DNA of 18,248 bases from Sedimentisphaerales bacterium (GTDB taxonomy: Bacteria; Planctomycetota; Phycisphaerae; Sedimentisphaerales; Anaerobacaceae): assembly GCA_016933985.1 (NCBI GenBank), contig JAFGTU010000108.1, positions 1 to 18,248 on the forward strand. The letters run 5' to 3'. The notes beneath the pieces were generated by a model. The model was not told the DNA's origin. It saw only the letters and a program-made list of their open reading frames with translations, and ran no database searches. Both the position numbers and the translations under genes were made by a program. Numbering within the stretch: the first letter of the stretch is position 1; each line of letters starts with the position of its first letter. Below are positions 1 to 8,150 of the stretch, piece by piece.

Positions 1-3000
1 CGCCCGCTCGTATCTTTCATCTTGCAGCGAACACGATAAGCGTGCCCCTGCTCAACCGCCGCCGCGGGAATGAGTATGTCGCTCTGGAATACCGTCATCT
101 CCTCGCTTTCCCAAACGCTCTGTATCTCATACTTCATCCGGTCGCCGGGGTCATAGCTCGGACAGCCTTCGTCCGTAACCTCGGCAATGCGCCACTTCAT
201 CGCCGCAAAAGTCCCGCTCCCCTGCGGGTCGGAAAAAGGAGACATCCTGAAATCAAGAGTATTGATCGGGTACCCGGGCTCTCCATTATAGGAAATAGTC
301 GGAGTATAGGGAACGGACGTATCCTCGGAATAGGTACTGAACGCCTTGTACCCCGTTACATAGTTCCTCATAATCTGGACCATTCCGGGGAAGTCCTTCG
401 TGGCGGCCTGCTGATAGAACCGGCCCGCCCCGGCCTTCGACGAATTGACGTAGCTGTAGTTGGTCATTATCGGATTGTAGTCCCACATCGCACGGTCGGC
501 ATCGACCATCGAAGGCCCGCCCGCCGGATCGTCAATGAACCCGGCCAGCTCATCAAGCAAGAGGTTCATCTGCTCGGTGTTGTAAAGCAGGTCGTAAAAT
601 TCCCGCAGCCGATTGCGGTATTCCAGAAGAAGCGCCGAACGAGAGAAGATCGCCCCCTCGTTCTTGAAGCAGTCTTCCCCGTTGCCGTACATATTATTCG
701 CCCAGGTCAAATCAACGTCCCAGGGCAGCATAGACCAGATATTCGTCTCGGGATTTAGGTAGAAGAACCAGTTCTTGCCGTACCCAATGTCGCCGTGGTG
801 GATCCCCTCGACAACACATCGGTACCCGTAGTAGCGATTCAGATCCACGTTGTCGCGCCACCACTGATCGCTCGGATTCGGATCGTAGTAGTAGCCTGAT
901 TTCAACGCGGCATAATCGGAGTAGTCGGTAACGGCGGTTGGACCCTGGTTGTTCGACCCTGCGTCGTGATTTTCGATCTTGTATAGGTTGCCGTCCGGCA
1001 GCAGGTGCTCATCTAAGAACCGACCGTCCATCTGCTCGATCGTCATATAGAGTCCCCAGAAATCGCTTTCGTACTGCGACGAGCCGGCTTCGGCGGCGCC
1101 GTCTATTACGCGAAGGTGCAGCCAGTTGGTTTTCGGCGACTCAACGCCCATTAGATTGAACAGCAAGAAGCTGGCAGCCTCGAACATCCCCTGCTCGCCC
1201 CGATGCAGGTAGTCGCCCTGCTGAATGCACGCCGAGAGGTTCAGCTTGTCCCATTTCGTGTCGAACTTCTTGCCGTAGTCGTCCCGCGCCTGAAAGCTCT
1301 GCCCCCGGTTGAAGTCGAACTTCCACATATTCTTGCCCATCGAGTACCGCCAGCACCCACCCCGCGCGCGGTAGCGAACATGGTCATAGATTTCCCCGTC
1401 ATAGACCAGCGTGCCGTACCAGTTGTACGAATCGCCCCAATACTCACCTATTGCGGCGTCCGGCATGTGAAGCGCATCGACAACACTCTGGTGCTTCGAG
1501 ATAAGATGATAAACCGGCAGGCGCGTCAGAACCTCCGGGCTGTACTGCACGACGGGCGTGGAACCGGGTCGAGCCGCGCCCGACCACGCCGGAACCCCGT
1601 CATAAACGAAATATGCAAAATTAGGCACCGGCTCATTCTCATAGTCATACACGTACGGAGCCCTCGTCTCTAAGCCGGTATAATCCCACGCATAAATCCG
1701 GTACCGAACAAGGCGACGGTTCGTCTGAATCGACCCGTCAAGGACAACCGTGAAGATGTCGTCCTCCGCCTCCACATCGCCGTCGATGCCGTCGTCGTGC
1801 ATTGCGACCATTTCCCAATTCGTCTCATACTGCGAATCGGTAAGCTCAATATAGCTGCCGGGGTTCACGAGCTGGTAGATCAGCATAACGTATTCAACGC
1901 CGTCCGAATCGGTCACTTTGGCCGTTATCGTCACGTCCTCCCCACTGCAAGGCTGCTTGGGGCTGTGATTGACCTGACGCATGTTAGGCGGCGTATTATC
2001 CGCATAAGAGGTGTTCCTCCTGCCCGGAGACGGCCCCGCAGGCAGCGGAGTCCCTTCAAGACGAACGTCAAGAAAACTATCTGAAGAACCGCCTATAGAC
2101 TGGTTAAAGAGATGAATAGCAAGGACATTGGTCCCTTGCTTTAGATACCCCGATGGCGCCGGCAGCGTGAAAGTGTTCCAATTGTGGTCTTCGCGAGCGA
2201 CCGTGGCAGCCCCGTCGTGCGCCGCCTCCTCGGTGTCCGGCTTCATGTCAACGTTGCGAACGAATTTGTTATTGATATACGCATAGAATCCGTCGTCGTA
2301 AATCGCATCAAGCTCCAGACCTCCGATGGTGCTGACGTCATCCACCTCGAATTTGATGCGAAGATAAACCGACGAATAGTTGTATCGCATATCCAACTCC
2401 GTATCGATGAAGCCCGGAGTTGCACCCTCTTCGTAACCGATAACCAGATTCCCCTCGGGCCACGATGAATCGTCAAAGTCAATCTCGCGCCAAGCCCTCG
2501 TATTAGGCTCCGACGCTTCGCCGTACCCCTCGAAGTATTTCCATCGGGCGCCCGCTTCTATAAGCGTCGCCGGTTCAGCGACGAAATCCGGCTCGCTCGG
2601 ACGCCAACTGCCGCCGAGGTCGTTATCCTGCGCCGGATTAACCAGTTCGATCGAGTACCCCGGAGCCCCCCCCACCGTCGGCCACGGAAAGCCGAGCTTG
2701 TATTCGACCTCATCAACCCGCTCGCCGTCCGAATCACGAAGGACAATATCCTCGCCCTCGTTGCTCAGCTTGCCCACCCAAGGCCCGAACAGAATGTTCG
2801 AAGAGACGCCGAACTTGCTCGCAACCTGCTCGGGAGTCTGAGCAACAACAACATACTCGCCCGACCCCAGGATAACGCCCGCCGGAAACTTATAAGATAC
2901 GCCGCTGTCGAAATACCAACCGCCGATATTCACATCGAACGCGCTTCTATTGTAAAGCTCGATATACTCGATAAGCTCCGTCTTGACGTCGGGGTCGTAG

Positions 3001-3269
3001 TGAATCTCGTTGATAATCACCTTCGAGCGGCTCTTGCCCCAGTTCTTCGCCAGCGCCGCAAAATCGCCCATGTTCACTCCGTCGTCGCCGACGATGTCGG
3101 CATCACCGCCCGCAGGATCGAGCCACTGCCCGGCAAACGATAAGACGTCCTCGAAATTCACCTCGCAGTTTCCGCTAAGATCGCCCTCAAGGCAAATCCC
3201 GTACAGCGGGCCGGCAATAGAAATGGTTAAAAACAGACCAAGCAAATAAAGACCTGCGGACTTATGCAT
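1..3269 (-). CDS. Secreted CotH-family protein with dockerin-like and lamin-tail domains (3' end beyond window)
   Basis: An uninterrupted reading frame of 1089 codons runs leftward off the window, so the C-terminus is missing; the frame was checked at several points along its length. The ATG at 3269 follows an AGGAAGGA ribosome site (3277-3284). Residues 1-24 form a signal peptide. Residues 29-78 hold two EF-hand-like loops of dockerin type (GDLSGNCEVNFED, then DIVGDDGVNMGD), each followed by a short helix ending in W. A lamin-tail domain starts at residue 83 (KVIINEIHYDP). A galactose-binding-like beta region follows around 225-390, then a bacterial Ig/FN3-like stretch beginning PPNMRQVNHSP. 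The CotH kinase-like domain spans about residues 600-880, with MGKNMWKFDF from 644, HRGEQGMFEAASF from 689 and the LPWDVDLTW motif just before and including D/W residues near 848-856. CotH proteins resemble protein kinases, and the Bacillus member phosphorylates spore-coat proteins. Here an extracellular role is likely but the target is unknown. Confidence 0.88.
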   Translation of the reverse strand, partial: MHKSAGLYLLGLFLTISIAGPLYGICLEGDLSGNCEVNFEDVLSFAGQWLDPAGGDADIVGDDGVNMGDFAALAKNWGKSRSKVIINEIHYDPDVKTELIEYIELYNRSAFDVNIGGWYFDSGVSYKFPAGVILGSGEYVVVAQTPEQVASKFGVSSNILFGPWVGKLSNEGEDIVLRDSDGERVDEVEYKLGFPWPTVGGAPGYSIELVNPAQDNDLGGSWRPSEPDFVAEPATLIEAGARWKYFEGYGEASEPNTRAWREIDFDDSSWPEGNLVIGYEEGATPGFIDTELDMRYNYSSVYLRIKFEVDDVSTIGGLELDAIYDDGFYAYINNKFVRNVDMKPDTEEAAHDGAATVAREDHNWNTFTLPAPSGYLKQGTNVLAIHLFNQSIGGSSDSFLDVRLEGTPLPAGPSPGRRNTSYADNTPPNMRQVNHSPKQPCSGEDVTITAKVTDSDGVEYVMLIYQLVNPGSYIELTDSQYETNWEMVAMHDDGIDGDVEAEDDIFTVVLDGSIQTNRRLVRYRIYAWDYTGLETRAPYVYDYENEPVPNFAYFVYDGVPAWSGAARPGSTPVVQYSPEVLTRLPVYHLISKHQSVVDALHMPDAAIGEYWGDSYNWYGTLVYDGEIYDHVRYRARGGCWRYSMGKNMWKFDFNRGQSFQARDDYGKKFDTKWDKLNLSACIQQGDYLHRGEQGMFEAASFLLFNLMGVESPKTNWLHLRVIDGAAEAGSSQYESDFWGLYMTIEQMDGRFLDEHLLPDGNLYKIENHDAGSNNQGPTAVTDYSDYAALKSGYYYDPNPSDQWWRDNVDLNRYYGYRCVVEGIHHGDIGYGKNWFFYLNPETNIWSMLPWDVDLTWANNMYGNGEDCFKNEGAIFSRSALLLEYRNRLREFYDLLYNTEQMNLLLDELAGFIDDPAGGPSMVDADRAMWDYNPIMTNYSYVNSSKAGAGRFYQQAATKDFPGMVQIMRNYVTGYKAFSTYSEDTSVPYTPTISYNGEPGYPINTLDFRMSPFSDPQGSGTFAAMKWRIAEVTDEGCPSYDPGDRMKYEIQSVWESEEMTVFQSDILIPAAAVEQGHAYRVRCKMKDTSG

Positions 3270-3371
3270 CTTACTATCCTTCCTCGCGGGCATCTCTGGC
3301 CGCAAACCTTCGCGCCATCACTCCGGCTTGCCTGCTGCCAACGGGCTGCCCACAGAATAAGCCATTGCTTT

Positions 3372-3401
3372 ACTATAACACATCGCAGCCCGCCAAGTCA
3401 A
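3372..3401 (-). promoter_or_regulatory. Sigma70-type promoter of the CotH gene
   Basis: Read on the minus strand, TTGACT (3396-3401) is followed after 18 bp by TATAGT (3372-3377); each matches consensus at five of six positions. A start near 3365 would leave a leader of about 95 nt before the ATG at 3269. Confidence 0.6.
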
Positions 3402-3584
3402 CACACTTCTGCCACAAATACTCATTCTCCGCTCAATAACAGGCACCCGCAAAATATGCCGGCGCCGCAACAGAAAAGAAACCAATCTGCACTCAGACGC
3501 CTATAATAACGGCCCTGTTATTCCTACGCTGCCGAAAACTGCGCTGTTCGCACTGCACGCCACCGCATTCAAGCTAAATCCCAT

Positions 3585-3614
3585 TTGACAAGAAGCGGCC
3601 CCACAGGCTATCCT
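3585..3614 (+). promoter_or_regulatory. Sigma70-type promoter of the isomerase/GH28/radical SAM operon
   Basis: A perfect -35 TTGACA (3585-3590) is followed after 18 bp by TATCCT (3609-3614). The predicted start near 3621 gives a leader of about 65 nt to the ATG at 3686. Confidence 0.6.
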
Positions 3615-3685
3615 GTGCCTGATTAAACTGGATTGTCTCGTTATGCCAACAAAAGTCTATGACCTGTCTTTTAAGGAGACGAATT

Positions 3686-5113
3686 ATGAGCGCAGCGATG
3701 AACAGGCGAGAGTTCTTGACGGCAGGGGCCGCCGGAGCGGGCGCCGTCCTGCTCGCCGGCCAATTCGCACGGGCCGGCCAATCCGATAACTGGCCCCCAA
3801 AAATGCCACCCGTCAAAATCTACCACGTCTATATCGGAAGGACAGGCGGAATATACCTCTCAAGACCCACCGCCGAGATAAAGATGTTCGAGGACTACCT
3901 TGCCGGGATCGAGAAAAAGCTCGGCGATGTCAAATTCGTCGGCGGAGAGCTGATGCCCCCGGCAGAAATCGCCGCAGTCATGCCGAAACTAAAAGATGCC
4001 GACGCCGTTATAATGTTCCACCTCTCCGGGCACGGCGGCGACGCCCCGGAACAAATCATGTCTGCCATTCTCGATACCGCCATGCCCGCCGCGGTATTCT
4101 CGCAGCCATTCAGCGGCCACGGATGGATGTACTTCCCACGCTGGCAGAAGCAAGGCAAGAAAGTCGTGCTCCTGCCCAGCAGCGACTGGACCGAAATAGA
4201 CAAGGTCGTCGGCCTGATGCGCGTCGCCCCGCACCTGCGAAACACAAAGATACTCGTCGTTAGAGGACCCCTCGGAACCGCCCAGGCCTGCGACCCAAAA
4301 ATCGTCAAGGAAAAACTCGGAGTCGAGATGATTCCCCTCACGGTCGAGGAGACGCTCGAAGCTCACAAGGCCGTCGATCTCAAAGACGCAGAGGCAGAGG
4401 CGCAAGAGTACTGGCTGAGCAAGGCCCAGAAGATTATGGAGCCTACGAAAGACGAAATCATCAGCTCGGCGAGATACTACCTCGCAACCAAGAATCTGAT
4501 GATCGCCAAAGGAGCCAACGCCACCACCAGCTCAAACTGCATGGGTGACCCCGCAAAGTGCTGCCTCACGTACAGCAAACTCAACGACCTCGGCCTCGTC
4601 GGAGCATGCGAGGGCGATATGGACTCAACGCTCACTATGTTGATGTTCCAATACGCCTTCGGCGTCCCCGGCTTCATCAGCGATCCCGTTTTCGACATCG
4701 CAAACAATGCCTTAATCCACTTCCATTGCACCTGCTCAACAAAAATGGCCGGGCCGGATTCGCAGCGTCTCCCGTTCACAATCAGGACCCAGAGCGACAG
4801 CGAAAGAGGAGTGGCGCTTCAGGTGGAGATGCCTATCGGGCAGACCGTGACATGCGCCAAGTTCATCGACCTCGACAAAATGCTAATCTCAACCGGTGAA
4901 ATCTTCAAGGTAACGCATGATGAGCTCGGCTGCAGAACGCAATTCTGGACTAAAGTCAAAGACGCCAGAAGCATGTTCAACAACTGGGGAGCAGGCGCCC
5001 TGCAAGGCGGAGTGATGACACTCCTTCACCGTGTCGTATTCTTCGGAGACCGAACTCAGGACATCAAAAACCTCGGAATCCTGATGGGATTCAAAGTCAT
5101 AGAGGAAGCATAA
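3686..5113 (+). CDS. Tat-exported L-fucose/L-arabinose isomerase-fold protein (paralog 1)
   Basis: 475 residues from the ATG at 3686, chosen because AAGGAG (3673-3678) lies 7 nt upstream; an in-frame ATG at 3659 has no such site. The N-terminus has a twin-arginine signal (MNRREFLTAG) followed by an Ala/Gly-rich hydrophobic stretch, predicting folded export. The first half (from VKIYHVYIGR) resembles the Rossmann-like N-terminal domains of fucose isomerase. The second half carries GACEGDMDSTLT and GFISDPVFD: Glu309 and Asp333 lie 24 residues apart, the spacing I recall for metal ligands Glu337 and Asp361 of E. coli FucI. His448 in HRVVFFGD is a candidate third ligand because it is conserved in the paralog at 13211-14773. 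The family call is by motif and fold pattern. Sugar isomerisation is not demonstrated, and a periplasmic sugar-binding or modified role is possible. It heads an operon with GH28. Confidence 0.65.
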   Translation: MSAAMNRREFLTAGAAGAGAVLLAGQFARAGQSDNWPPKMPPVKIYHVYIGRTGGIYLSRPTAEIKMFEDYLAGIEKKLGDVKFVGGELMPPAEIAAVMPKLKDADAVIMFHLSGHGGDAPEQIMSAILDTAMPAAVFSQPFSGHGWMYFPRWQKQGKKVVLLPSSDWTEIDKVVGLMRVAPHLRNTKILVVRGPLGTAQACDPKIVKEKLGVEMIPLTVEETLEAHKAVDLKDAEAEAQEYWLSKAQKIMEPTKDEIISSARYYLATKNLMIAKGANATTSSNCMGDPAKCCLTYSKLNDLGLVGACEGDMDSTLTMLMFQYAFGVPGFISDPVFDIANNALIHFHCTCSTKMAGPDSQRLPFTIRTQSDSERGVALQVEMPIGQTVTCAKFIDLDKMLISTGEIFKVTHDELGCRTQFWTKVKDARSMFNNWGAGALQGGVMTLLHRVVFFGDRTQDIKNLGILMGFKVIEEA

Positions 5114-5189
5114 CCGCATAACGCTCGATTGAAGCGGCAAAGCGGAAAGAGATTCCTTAGCGGCAACCTAAAAATTACAGGAGACAAGA

Positions 5190-6638
5190 ATGAACCGGAA
5201 TCTGCGGCACGCCATCGGTATCTTGATTGCACTGACTACAGCCTCCTTAGCCCTTGCAGACAGACAAATATATGACATCCGCGATTTCGACGCCAAGCCC
5301 GGCGGAGAAGCCCTCTGCACAAAGGCAATCCAGGATGCCATCGACAAGTGTGCCGGCAGCGGCGGCGGAACCGTCTATCTGCCCCCAGGCAAGTGGCTCA
5401 CCGGAACCGTATATATCGAAAGCAACGTCACGATGCACCTCGATGCCGGCTGCACCCTTCTCGGAAGCCCCAATAAGACCGACTACGGCCCGCCAAGAAA
5501 ACTCAAAGATCCCGACGCCGGAACTTTCAGCTACTGGGCCGTCATCGCGGGCAAGGGCCTCCAAAACATCGCAATCCGCGGACGAGGCACTATCGACGGC
5601 CAGGGAGCCGCCTTCAGATACAAAGACGGACCGCGACCGAAAAACATCTACCTCGAAAATTGCCGCGACGTCCTAATCGAGGGCGTCCGCCTGCGAGCCG
5701 CCGGCTCATGGATGCAGCATTATCGCAACTGCGACCGACTCACGATTCGCGGCATTGCCGTCTTCAACCACGTCGCATACAACAACGATGGCCTCAATAT
5801 CGATAGCTGCCGCGACGTCGTCATCACAGGCTGCAACGTCGATTCCGACGACGATGCAATCGTCCTCAAAAGCCTCTCGACAAGACCCTGCGAGAACGTC
5901 GTCATCTCCGATTGCATCGTCTCAAGCCACTGCAACTCAATAAAGATGGGTACGGAATCTGGCGGCGGATTCCAGAATATAACCGTAACCAACTGCACGA
6001 TATGCTCCCCGAGATACTCGAAAGTCACCTACGGCAAACAAAGGGGTCTCGCCGGCCTGGCACTCGAAATCGTGGACGGAGGAACGCTCGACCGCGTCGC
6101 AATCTCAAACATAACGATAAAGGGCCTCACCGCCCCAATCTTCATGCGCTTGGGTAACCGCGCCAGAATCTACGACAAGGACGCAGCCAAGCCCCCAGTC
6201 GGCAAATTCCGCAACGTAGTCGTCACCAACATTGTAGCCATCGACTGCTCCCCTGTCGGCTGCTCGATCACCGGCCTGCCGGGCCATCACATCGAGAATG
6301 TCACTATCAGCAACGTCAACCTCGGCTTCGAAGGCGGCGGAACGAAAGAGGACGCCGCCCGACAAATCCCCGAAAACCCGGCAAACTACCCCGAAAGCAC
6401 AATGTTCGGCACGCTCCCCGCCTACGGCTTCTATTGCAGACACGTGGACAACCTGCAATTCCAGAACATCCGCCTGGCAACCTCCGCCCCGGACTACCGA
6501 CACGCGGTAGTCTTCGACGACGTCCACAGCGCAACCATAGACTCCCTCGACGCCCCATCCGCCCCCGACGCCGCCGAGGTTATTCGCCTGATAGACTCAA
6601 CTGACATCCGTATAGAACCGCCTCTGACTGAAAAGTGA
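5190..6638 (+). CDS. GH28 (polygalacturonase-like) secreted beta-helix glycoside hydrolase
   Basis: 482 residues. AGGAGA (5179-5184) precedes the ATG by 5 nt. Residues 1-23 form a signal peptide ending ALA. The N-terminal pattern (YDIRDFDAKPGGEALCTKAI, then SGGGTVYLPPGKWLTG) is typical of GH28 and pectin-lyase-like right-handed beta-helices, and repeating NITISN-type rungs follow. Catalytic-region motifs are visible: NNDG (198-201) for the usual NTDG, and DDDA (220-223) for the aspartate pair. SHC at 246-248 stands where GHG is expected. The canonical RIK motif is not visible; the matching strand reads GLALEIVDGG, a pattern I recall from bacterial GH28-like subfamilies. Pectin-type polysaccharide is a reasonable substrate guess, not more. 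The gene lies 76 bp after the isomerase-like gene and overlaps the next gene by 4 nt. Confidence 0.85.
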   Translation: MNRNLRHAIGILIALTTASLALADRQIYDIRDFDAKPGGEALCTKAIQDAIDKCAGSGGGTVYLPPGKWLTGTVYIESNVTMHLDAGCTLLGSPNKTDYGPPRKLKDPDAGTFSYWAVIAGKGLQNIAIRGRGTIDGQGAAFRYKDGPRPKNIYLENCRDVLIEGVRLRAAGSWMQHYRNCDRLTIRGIAVFNHVAYNNDGLNIDSCRDVVITGCNVDSDDDAIVLKSLSTRPCENVVISDCIVSSHCNSIKMGTESGGGFQNITVTNCTICSPRYSKVTYGKQRGLAGLALEIVDGGTLDRVAISNITIKGLTAPIFMRLGNRARIYDKDAAKPPVGKFRNVVVTNIVAIDCSPVGCSITGLPGHHIENVTISNVNLGFEGGGTKEDAARQIPENPANYPESTMFGTLPAYGFYCRHVDNLQFQNIRLATSAPDYRHAVVFDDVHSATIDSLDAPSAPDAAEVIRLIDSTDIRIEPPLTEK

Positions 6639-8023
6639 AAATCCTCCTCGTCAATCCGCCGATTTACGACTTCGCCGCGTACGACTTTTGGCTCAAGCCC
6701 TACGGCCTGCTCAGCGTCGCCGGATACCTCCGCGGCAAGGCCGATTTCACCCTCTTCGACTACCTCGACCGCCTCCATCCATTCGCAGCCGCCAGAGAGA
6801 ACCTCCAATCCGACCAATGGGGCCGCGGCAGGTTCTACCAGCGGCAAATCCAAAAGCCGCCCTCCCTCAAACAAATCCCCCGCCGTTTCCGCCGCTTCGG
6901 CCTGCCAAGAGAAATCTTCAGAGAATACCTCACAGGCACCGCCCCGCCCGACTACGTCCTCATCCAGACAATGATGACCTACTGGTACCCCGGCGTCCAG
7001 GAAGTTATTGAAGACATCCGTACAACCGTCCCAAAAGCCAAAATCATATTAGGCGGCAACTACGTCACCCTCTGCCCCGCTCACGCCGATACGCTCGGCG
7101 CAGACCTGTGCATCCACGGCACAACCCTCGCCCTCCTCTGGGATTATCTTGCCCTCGAACCCGACCTCGACCAACCAGCCCTATGGGAAGCCTACGACAA
7201 ACTAAACGTCGGCGTCCTCAAAATAACCCAAGGCTGCCCCTTCAAATGCACATACTGCTCCGTGCCGAAGGTCTATGGCGATTTCGCCCCCCGTCCCATA
7301 GACCGCTGCCTCGCCGAAATGCGATTGCTCCTCAATCTCGGAGTCAAGAATATAGCGTTCTACGACGACGCCCTCCTCTTCAATCCCGAAAAAGCCCTAA
7401 CCCCATTCCTCGAAGAAATCATCAGCCCCCACGACATACAAAACACAACATCCCAGAAAACAAGCCCGAAGCGTAAGCGCCGGGGTATTCACGCAATACG
7501 CGATACGCAATACGCAATACGAATCCCCAATCTCCATTCCCCCAACGCCCTAAACGCCCGCTTCTTAACAAAAGACCTCGCCGACCTAATGCTCCGCGCC
7601 GGCTTCAAGACCTTCTACTTAGGCTTCGAGAGCGCCTCGGCTGAATGGCAGAAGCAAACCGGCTCGAAGGTCTTCTGCGAAGAACTGGCCCAGGCCGTCG
7701 ACCACTTAAAGGCCGCCGGAGCAAACCCACAAGACATCACCGCCTACCAAATCCTCGGCCACCCAAAGACCGACTCTCAGCAGCTCGAACAATCAATGCA
7801 ATTCGTCAACTCCCTCGGAATAAGAGGAATGTTAGCCGACTTCTCACCAATCCCCGGAACCCCCGACGGAGATTACTGCGCCAAATACGTCGATATGACA
7901 GAACCACTGAACCACAACAAAACCGCATTCCCAATTACCCTATTAGCCTTCAAAAAATCAAACCAACTAAAAGACCTCCAACGAACCCTGAACCGTAACC
8001 TCCCCTCCTCCACCACCCCATAG
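6635..8023 (+). CDS. B12-binding domain radical SAM protein
   Basis: 462 residues starting at a GTG that overlaps the GH28 stop (GTGA), implying translational coupling. The N-terminus (MKILLVNPPIYD, then YGLLSVAGYLR) and ILGGNYVTLCP fit the cobalamin-binding Rossmann domain of class B radical SAM enzymes. No DxHxxG base-off motif is evident. The iron-sulfur motif is C201-x3-C205-x2-C208 in QGCPFKCTYCSVP. FYDDALLF and FYLGFESAS fit later strands of the radical SAM barrel. Residues about 265-305 look like an inserted segment: they are encoded by a GC-rich element plus a 7-bp tandem repeat and read TSPKRKRRG, then alternating IR/YAI. The insert lies inside the barrel region yet keeps the frame. 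The substrate is unknown, and the enzyme's link to a secreted GH28 is odd. Confidence 0.82.
   Translation: MKILLVNPPIYDFAAYDFWLKPYGLLSVAGYLRGKADFTLFDYLDRLHPFAAARENLQSDQWGRGRFYQRQIQKPPSLKQIPRRFRRFGLPREIFREYLTGTAPPDYVLIQTMMTYWYPGVQEVIEDIRTTVPKAKIILGGNYVTLCPAHADTLGADLCIHGTTLALLWDYLALEPDLDQPALWEAYDKLNVGVLKITQGCPFKCTYCSVPKVYGDFAPRPIDRCLAEMRLLLNLGVKNIAFYDDALLFNPEKALTPFLEEIISPHDIQNTTSQKTSPKRKRRGIHAIRDTQYAIRIPNLHSPNALNARFLTKDLADLMLRAGFKTFYLGFESASAEWQKQTGSKVFCEELAQAVDHLKAAGANPQDITAYQILGHPKTDSQQLEQSMQFVNSLGIRGMLADFSPIPGTPDGDYCAKYVDMTEPLNHNKTAFPITLLAFKKSNQLKDLQRTLNRNLPSSTTP
7460..7520 (+). repeat. In-frame repeat insertion in the radical SAM gene
   Basis: Positions 7460-7485 carry an element (core GCCCGAAGCGTAAGCGCC) that I recall as a dispersed planctomycete repeat, translated as TSPKRKRRG. 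Positions 7493-7520 are four head-to-tail 7-mers of consensus GCAATAC, the second being GCGATAC. The combined insert stays open in the gene's frame. Confidence 0.7.
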
Positions 8024-8029
8024 TTTAGC

Positions 8030-8048
8030 GGTCGCCGGCACGGCGACC
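8030..8048. other. Perfect 8-bp hairpin downstream of the radical SAM gene
   Basis: GGTCGCCG and CGGCGACC pair perfectly across a GCA loop, 6 nt after the stop at 8023. No T-run follows on either strand, so it may be a dispersed hairpin or an RNA-stabilising 3' end rather than a classical terminator. Confidence 0.5.
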
Positions 8049-8061
8049 CAACTCACCCGCA

Positions 8062-8090
8062 TTGATTTCACCATCTTAACCTGCTATACT
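8062..8090 (+). promoter_or_regulatory. Sigma70-type promoter of the PD-(D/E)XK gene
   Basis: TTGATT (8062-8067), a 17-bp spacer, then TATACT (8085-8090). The predicted start near 8097 leaves about 54 nt of leader. This indicates that the nuclease gene is transcribed independently of the operon upstream. Confidence 0.55.
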
Positions 8091-8150
8091 CGTCCGTCAA
8101 TTCAAAATATAAGATTCAAGATTTCATATTGTCGCTTAGGAAACAAAGAA

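Larger units (their letters stand above)
3270..3685. other. Divergent intergenic region
   Basis: This 416-bp gap separates the divergently read CotH and isomerase-like genes. It holds the two facing promoters and the CotH ribosome site. I see no gene, RNA or repeat array in the stretch between the promoters (about 3402-3584). Confidence 0.6.

Noticed and set aside
42..2084. Several plus-strand open frames (up to 238 codons) within the CotH gene
   Set aside because: They are antisense to a continuous minus-strand gene with recognisable domains, a ribosome site and a promoter; their translations are basic, repetitive and lack family features.
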